From Mortierella alpina (taxonomy: Eukaryota; Mortierellomycota; Mortierellomycetes; Mortierellales; Mortierellaceae), in assembly GCA_029449245.1 (NCBI GenBank), contig JANATF010000010.1, positions 1,612,001-1,676,000 on the forward strand: a stretch of DNA of 64,000 nucleotides. Reading direction: 5' to 3'. Positions 57,468 through 64,000 of this stretch are shown here, piece by piece. Below the pieces are notes generated by a model. The model had not been told where the DNA came from. It ran no database searches and saw only the letters and a list, made by a program, of their open reading frames with translations. How positions within the stretch are numbered: the stretch's first letter is position 1; every line of letters begins with the position of its first letter. Position numbers and translations under genes: made by a program.

Positions 57468-58544
57468 TGTTGATTAGAGAAGAAGAAGAGAAGGAGCGAA
57501 GAGAGAGGGAAGGTCTTTTGATTCTGGAATCAAAAGAGTGCGGAAAGGGTGGAGTGATGGAAAAGAAGGAAAGAGCACAGAAAATAGACAACGGACTGGA
57601 GTTTTTTTTTTTTTCTTTGTTTACAAATGCAGACCAAGAACAAACAGTCCCTTATCCTCGTTTTGATTGGTCATACCAATCCCTTTGGATGTCTCTCGAA
57701 CCCAGTCAAGGCGATTTCCCCTCCAGACAGGGACTCTCAGGAAACTACGTAGCCGCATTGGACGCCATTGATGGATGGACGCACGATAGGACGCACGATA
57801 GCTGCCATAAACTGCCCCACACCAGCTGCTGCAAAAGAGCTCGCCTAACATGACATTGTAAGGAACACCAAAATATTATCAGATCTGCATGGATCTTTTT
57901 TTCAGCTGGGATTGCCTTGGGTTGTGCAGACTACCTCCATTTCTCGCACCTGCCCCATATATCCTGAATGCCATGGGAATCCAGGACCTTCCACCTGCGC
58001 CATTCATCCAATCCAAGGCGCAGCTGTACTCTGACAAGAGGTCGGTCTGCCTTGCTCCTGGTGAGACACGAGCAATCAGGCTTGTTCGAACCAAACACCA
58101 AAAAAATTGTTTCTGTGACTTCCGGCTGATCAGCCTTTATCCGTGCATCTGCACCGCTGCATGAACGGATCTGAACGCTGTCTGTGGGGCTGTTCCTCAC
58201 GTTAACATCACCTTTTGCGGCTCTTTCTCTCTTTCGCCGCTCTCTCCGTCTCTCTGTCTCTCTTCACTCTCTTTCTTTCTCTCTACACAAACGCACCCAC
58301 GCACCCACGCACACACACACGCCTCTTGAATACCCCCACCATCTCTCCTCTTTCTCCTTCCTTTCGCTCTCGTCCTCATCCGCTTCTCAACTCCATTCTC
58401 GACAGATCAGCTGGCTCTCTCGTTAATCGTACACTCGTCCCTGGATGCCTCTTGGATGAGTCTTGTTACCTGCACACGCAGCACGCGCAGCACACCCACG
58501 TTTTTTTACCCCTCGGTGCTTCCACAGGGCATATTAGTTACACA
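57468..58544. promoter_or_regulatory. Divergent promoter region, fibrillarin and cyclase genes
   Basis: 1,077 nt between divergent starts. It holds two head-to-head CCAAT boxes (57665-57681), a tandem 12-mer GGACGCACGATA near 57776-57799, a T tract near 57602-57615, and a long C/T-rich leader with CA repeats at 58215-58340 before the cyclase ATG. No gene seen. Confidence 0.55.
57665..57681. promoter_or_regulatory. Head-to-head CCAAT boxes (possible HAP/CBC site)
   Basis: GATTGGT, CAT, ACCAATC: a perfect 7-bp inverted repeat giving one CCAAT pentamer per strand, about 200 nt upstream of the fibrillarin ATG. CCAAT-binding complexes recognise such sites in fungi. Confidence 0.45.
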
Positions 58545-61500
58545 ATGATCAACAAAATCACCATGTCCGACGAGTCTTGTAGACCGACCATCAACATTGC
58601 ACCATACATGTCAAAGTAAGCGACCGAACGTGATTTTATTCCCAGTCGTCCTTTGCCATGCGGGCGAGGATACTAAGAGAATAAACGCCGTAGACCGACT
58701 CGAAATCTTAATCTGCTCTTTTTTCCTCTACTACTCATGCGATCCTGTTGTACCCGGCTTGCACAGGTTTGTGCGCTCACTGCATGTGGAGGAAGACCAT
58801 CCGCCAATTGAGATGCCCATTTCGTACAACCAGTTTGCGGCAGTGCTGATGGTGGACATTGTTGGCTTTAGTCAGGTAAATGGTGCATGCGAGCCGACAG
58901 TCTGGCGTGTCCTGGCTATGCTGTCTCGCTTTTGTCGTTTGTGCTAAATGCTCGCATTGGGCGAAGTGCGGTATCGTGACTACGCATTCTCGCCTGTCTC
59001 GCCTGTCTCGCCACGCCACCATTTTCCACGTCCCCGTCAGAAGCTCTGAACCCATCCAGGCCTCTGCCTGCAAGTTTTGCTGCAGAGGGGATGGGTTCAG
59101 AGCTTCCCCCGTCACTCGTTTCAACTCGCTTCATCCTTCTTTGTCTTACTCGGCTACTGACCCACCACGCTTGACTACGGTGCAATTGTAGATGACCAGC
59201 ATCGCGTCCTCAAAGGGCGATGTCGGCGCCGAGATGCTTTCTTCGCAGATCGGCGCCTACTTTGACATGGCTATCCGGATCATCGAGTACCATGGAGGCG
59301 ATGTTGTCAAGGTAACCCCTCATCGCACACTCTGCATGATCGCGTCGTACTTACCGCTACCCTCAGCATTCGTCCCTGCTAATCATTGGCTCTTGCCTAC
59401 TGTAGTTCCTCGGAGACGCTCTACTGGTTGTTTTCCAGACAAATCCCGACACAGGGCGAATCTACCACGACGACAGCTATTCTCAAACCTCCAGCTTCGA
59501 TCCACTCTCGTTCGCTGATGATGACCCTGCAGCGCTCCTTCGCCGAAACAAACTCACTGTCCGCAAGGCTGTCGAGTGTGGTCTGGAGCTACTGGCGCGG
59601 CTTAGCAACTACAGGATCTATCTCTCAGAATACGAGTTCTCAAGGAAGCTTTCTGGTACATCAAGTGGCTCGGATGATAACAAAGGGGACGATGGTATCA
59701 ATAACAGCAATACACCGGTATCTGTATCTAATGGTGCCCATATCAGGAACGGCGGCAGCGGACTTTTCTACAATGGACTAGGAATGACTAGCATAAGCGA
59801 TGAATCCGAAGGGCTTAACGCAGCGAATGCGAGTAATTTCAAGTCTAAATCTCGGCGATCGTCGGACAACACCGACACAAATCACCACAACAGCAGCCCA
59901 AAACCTGGTGGACCGATGCGAGCAGCCACGCACCTTGGAAATTCAACTCCACCTGATTCGCCTAGCGCTGGAAGATTCATCGCGGGCACCGGCCCTGGTC
60001 TTGGGGGTGTTCCCATATTTAACGTCCAGCCTCCGTCTGCACCATCGTCTAACAACAACTCGGTTCCCTCACTCCACTCTACTCAGGCGACTCCAGGTGG
60101 AGTTGCGGGATTTCTGAGACGCGAAGGATCCATCAACTCTCTATCCACAAAACCAGCCTCGACCACCTCCAAAACTCGGGCTGGCAATTTTCTTGCCAAC
60201 GCAAAAAACCTGTTTACCCATGCTAATGGCAACGACCGGCACAGAGGAGCCGATATGATGCCAGATGACGCCACTACGGCCGATGACTCGCATGATTTGC
60301 AACTACATATGGCACTATCTGCTGGTGATATCTGTACGTTGTCATTTGTACGACTCCTCTACTTGTTAGTGAAAAAATACCTCCTGTAGCTCACCATGCA
60401 TATCTGTGGTAACGCCTTTAGCCAACATCATCATTGGCGACATTGGCGCTGATAATGGGCTTGATAACTTTCTGGTTCAGGATACTGGACGCCTGGAATA
60501 TGCCATCTGTGGTGAGCAGATGGCAACCCTCGAGGATGCGCTTAACACTGCCAGAGCAGGCGAGGTGACCGTCACCAAAAGCGCATGGAAGTACGTCAAT
60601 CAAGACCTGTACCCGTTCAGTGAGCCGAGGAAGAATTGCTTCATTCTTAAGTGCTCAGAACCAAATATTTGTGCAGATCTGCCTCTGATGAGGCGCGTCC
60701 GGAACGAAAAGTTATTTAGTGCACCCATGGAAAGCAACCCACACTATTACAAGTACGTCTCAATTTCGAGTGCGCACTCTCAATGCCAACGAATAGTTTC
60801 TTTTTTCGGCCGCCTTGTTCGAGCACTTATATCGGTACTCGCTTACTCTATTTTTCTCTCACCTAGGTACGTGAACAAGTCGGCCATCCATCGTTTGATT
60901 CTGTACCCCGACAACACATTCCCAGCGCAATTCCGGAACTCTACCATCTTATTTGTAAGCTTGGGAGACGTTAAGCCCTGGACGCCAGAAGGTCTGGCTC
61001 TGTGTCAAAAATCCATGCTCGTTGTCAACAAGATCTTGTCTATTTACGAGGGTAAGTGAGTTTCGCAAAATTAGTAATACGCCGCATATTATCACGTCGA
61101 TTGCCAAAACGACGCACTCATTGAGGCACTCCGCTGGGCCAAACCTTGTAGGCTTTATTCAGCAGTTTGCAGTGGACGATAAGGGTGCGACCATTCTTTG
61201 CGCGTTTGGATTGCCTTACCCTCGTTCTCACGAGAACGAGGCTGTCTTTGCCGCGAAATCCGCGTGGATGATCCGACAACGTTTTCTCGACGAAAAAATT
61301 GAGGGCTTTAGGATCTCACTCGCGACAGGAGTGATTTTCACCAGCATGATTGGCAATGAGTTTCGCCGGGATCCGGCCATTGTTGGCGATACAATCGTTG
61401 TTGCAGTCCGTATTCTGAAAGTGGAGTATGCCCTCGAATCGATAGTTTGTGACGATGCGACCATGTCGGCCTGTATCTCGGACCACGATGGTCTATGTCT

Positions 61501-64000
61501 GTTCAAGGAGATGGGAGAGGAATACGTCAAAGGCAAAGTGCATCCACTCACTATTTGGAGACTAGTACACTTTGGAGCCAAAAAGCAAACACGTCGGCCG
61601 GAGGACGAGATGGTGGACGAGACCATAGGCTATGAGCCTGAGCGAGAGAGAGTGAGTAATTTCATCAAGACTTGGACCGAGGAGCCCGATCAGAATACCA
61701 TCATGGTCACCGGGCCGAGAGGATCTGGCAAGAGTATGTTTTACAAGCAGATTCGCCATATTGCCGACGGTAATGGGTACCAAATGTGCTCTGCAGCATC
61801 GCTGGAGGTCGAGAAGAACACTGAGTACTATCCGGTCAAGTTTCTGCTTCTGGGCCTTTTCGACATCATGCGTAAGCATGACATCCCCTATGCCACCAGG
61901 AGTCTTGACCATGCTGTCGCACCCATGTTCCCAAACTACCAGGCGGCCGGAGTTGCACCAAAGAGCTTTTCGATCGACAGAACCAATACTATTGCGTCTA
62001 CCGGCACTGCTATGACAGACATTACCGCCATTGAGAACATGAGCCTCCCCGCAAGCATTGCCGATGGCCTTTCGCCAACAAACACAAGTATTCATGAGCG
62101 CCGTCGATCCAGTGCTTTCTCAGCAGATCTAGCCTTCAGTCCAACCATTAGCCAGTATGAGGAGCCCTCAGCACGGCGGTCGACAAGCATGACAAAGCTT
62201 CAAGCCTTCATCAACGTCTGTCTGGCAAAGATAGGCTGCTATGGAGATGCGAAGATGACTATGCCGGTTTTAAACCGGATTGTTTGTAAAATCTCCTCAG
62301 ACAACTCGACGCCAATAGTCGATGAGCACGACGACGAGATTTTGGCGGAATTCATTGTGCGAGTGCTTAACTATGCAAGCACGTTTGTCAAGATCATTGT
62401 CATGTTTGAGGACATTCAATGTAAGTTCGGTTGCTAATCTATTTCTGTTTGATGGGATCCACGTCGCCTGACTCAACTCTCCACTTGTATTCCTGTCTGC
62501 CACAAATGTGTTAAACTGACCCTGATGCTCTTTAACATCTATGAAGGGTGCGACCCCAAATCCTTGGGAATCATTAAGGCCATTCACAACCGTTGTCGCG
62601 AAGTTCTCGTGGTGCTCTTTTCACGCCCGCAACGTGATTATGGGTTCGTTGACTTGATCAACGGTATCGTCATGCACCCCAAGCACCTTGAGATTGCCCT
62701 TGAGGGACTTAAGCGCAAGGAGATTGAACTCGCCCTCATCCGGGCATTTCAACCCAACGGCGTGACTCGTATCAGCCCCGAGGTCATCGAACTAGTGCAG
62801 CAGCGCACTCAGGGCAATCCAAAGTTTGTGAAAAACATGTCCAACATCCTCAAGGAGTTCTACCACGTCAATATAGTCGATGGCGAACTTTTAACGACGG
62901 GACAGGAGCCTTCTGCTAGCCCGTGCTCCAAAACAATGGAAGAGCTGCTGATCACGCAGGACCGCAAAAAGATGACTTTGATGCAGTACGATCGGCTGCG
63001 CCCCAAGTTTCAGGATTTTTTGAAGATTGCCAGCTGTCTTGGGGAGCAATTCTCGCTCGCAGAGGTATCGGCGATCAAACCGCTCGAGACCTTGTTGGAT
63101 AAACCGGAACCAGGCAAGACGTATGCGACACTACTTAGCGATATGGATACGTACAGGTTCCTTTCCATGACCACGGACCAGCAGAAAAATCTCCAGTTTT
63201 CGAACAATGTGGTTCTGCAGACGATCTATAGCTTTACCTCGGACTCGATCGCAAAGGACATCTATGATTCGATCCCGTACGAGGAGCGAGTGGTCTATCA
63301 TCTTAAAATGGGTCAGTTTTACGAGTCCTTCCTGGAGTGCTCCGTTAACGATGACCCGACCGCCCAGCCTCTCAACTGCCAGGACCTCCTCCCACAAATC
63401 ACGCACCACTACCTGAAGACGGACCACACGGAGAAAAAGATAAAGTATCTCAAAGCTTTGTCTGCGTTCGAGCTCAAGAGCAACATGCTCGCGGACACGA
63501 CACAGAATCTCACGGAGCTGATCCGCATTCTGGATACAGAACGAGGAGCGAGAGACTTGGTCAGCCAGGAGGACATGGCCGATATCTATGGCATGAAGGG
63601 AGAATCCCTTTCAAAGCGGATGCGCATCGAAGAGGCAGAGCCAGCACTGTTGGACAGTCTCTCGCGGTATGGAATCACCTGGCCCACTACGAAACAGCAA
63701 TGGAGGGTCGACCTCAATAAGCAGTGGCTCAAATTCTGGTTCAACTATCATCGTGGCGCCACGCCGATACGCCTCAAAGCAACTCAGGATGTTCCCAAGG
63801 CTCGAGTTGAGGGCAAGGATCAAATTCGATTCCGGAGGATCATTCGTGTCATATCGTGCCTTCAAAACATATTTTTCTGGAAGACGCAGCCTGAAGCCGC
63901 CATGCTCTCCTCTCTATACACTCTTGACTACTCCCGGAAGCTGGGCTTGCCATCGGGTGACCAGACTGCATCCTTAGGTCGGATTGCCTTGCTCCTTTAC
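58545..64000 (+). CDS. Soluble adenylyl cyclase (ADCY10-like), partial at right edge
   Basis: Eight exons close in phase within the window: 58545-58615, 58767-58875, 59192-59311, 59406-60333, 60422-60752, 60867-61051, 61152-62420 and 62547 to beyond 64000, 1,489 codons so far. Catalytic domain 1 starts AAVLMVDIVGFSQ (first metal Asp), then GAEMLSSQIGAYFDMAIRII, HGGDVVKFLGDALLVVF (second metal Asp). A S/N-rich insertion of about 150 residues follows, then HMALSAGDI and IIIGDIG. Domain 2 is around FIQQFAVDDKGATILCAFG to GNEFRRDPAIVGDT. Next is a P-loop NTPase with GPRGSGKSMFYKQ and a Walker B-like IVMFEDIQWCDPKSLGII, then helical repeats. Two cyclase domains plus NTPase and no membrane segment is the soluble cyclase layout. 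Such enzymes make cAMP, often stimulated by bicarbonate. The C-terminus is missing. Confidence 0.88.
59040..59106 (+). ncRNA. Long hairpin inside intron 2 of the cyclase gene
   Basis: GAAGCTCTGAACCCATC (59040-59056) is perfectly complementary to 59090-59106. Inside it, CCTCTGC (59061-59067) pairs with GCAGAGG (59082-59088), leaving a 14-nt loop. The 67-nt element would form a rod of 24 pairs with one small internal bulge. It could be a processed small RNA precursor, a splicing regulator, or a miniature transposon. No expression evidence is available. Confidence 0.5.

Noticed and set aside
58080-58095. T-arm-like GTTCGAACC suggesting a tRNA
   Set aside because: No acceptor stem, D-arm or anticodon arm at the right spacing.
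61221-61240. Near-perfect palindrome CTCGTTCTCACGAGAACGAG in the cyclase
   Set aside because: It lies in conserved coding sequence and its codons (SHENEA region) explain it.

Overview
This is a 64 kb piece of a fungal nuclear genome. Genes are interrupted by short introns (mostly 60-270 nt) with GTRNG donors, a CTAAC-like branch site and a YAG acceptor. The content is eukaryotic: nucleolar fibrillarin, a TM9/Emp70 endomembrane protein, an ARF-GEF, GATA and C2H2 regulators, an RBR ubiquitin ligase. Polyglutamine-rich regulators, an F-box/LRR protein, a soluble-type adenylyl cyclase and a Fanzor relic together suggest an early-diverging fungus, most likely Mucoromycota (Mortierella-like). That placement is inference. 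The ORF starts I was given included GTG, CTG and TTG, so I re-chose ATG starts and joined exons by hand. Every multi-exon model below marked as phase-closed keeps one open frame across all its junctions.

Layout. 1-1661: tandem pair of paralogous membrane proteins (minus). 1662-6105: gene-poor, with possible decayed coding pieces. 6425-7972: C2H2 zinc-finger protein (plus). 8893-13926: GATA-finger protein, five exons (plus), facing a six-exon Sec7-PH ARF-GEF at 14069-20133 (minus). 21687-21866: last exon of an unplaced minus gene next to QRI7 (22087-23616, plus). 24042-26857: nine-exon TM9SF protein. 27174-28805: F-box/LRR protein. 30080-31889: seven-exon isobutyryl-CoA dehydrogenase. 34445-36346: GT49-like glycosyltransferase. 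36671-37810: Q-rich coiled-coil protein. 38650-39970: relic of a Fanzor (eukaryotic TnpB-like) transposon gene. 40322-49165: six-exon, about 2,630-residue Bre4/FUSC-type membrane protein. 50512-50958: YbaY-domain protein. 51603-52737 (plus) and 52751-53143 (minus): two small convergent genes. 53949-55259: RBR-type ligase without a visible IBR. 55658-57467: fibrillarin. 58545 to the right edge: soluble adenylyl cyclase-like protein, cut by the window.

The genes do not form one pathway, as expected for a fungal chromosome arm. Themes are membrane traffic (TM9SF, Sec7 GEF, Bre4-like, GT49), mitochondria (QRI7, isobutyryl-CoA dehydrogenase) and regulation (C2H2, GATA, cyclase, F-box, RBR). No tRNA, rRNA or CRISPR was recognised. 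The strongest items for follow-up are the soluble cyclase with an intronic hairpin, the Fanzor relic, the YbaY-domain gene, the dehydrogenase lacking its usual catalytic glutamate, and a frame-preserving intron in the GATA gene that would add a membrane-like segment if retained.
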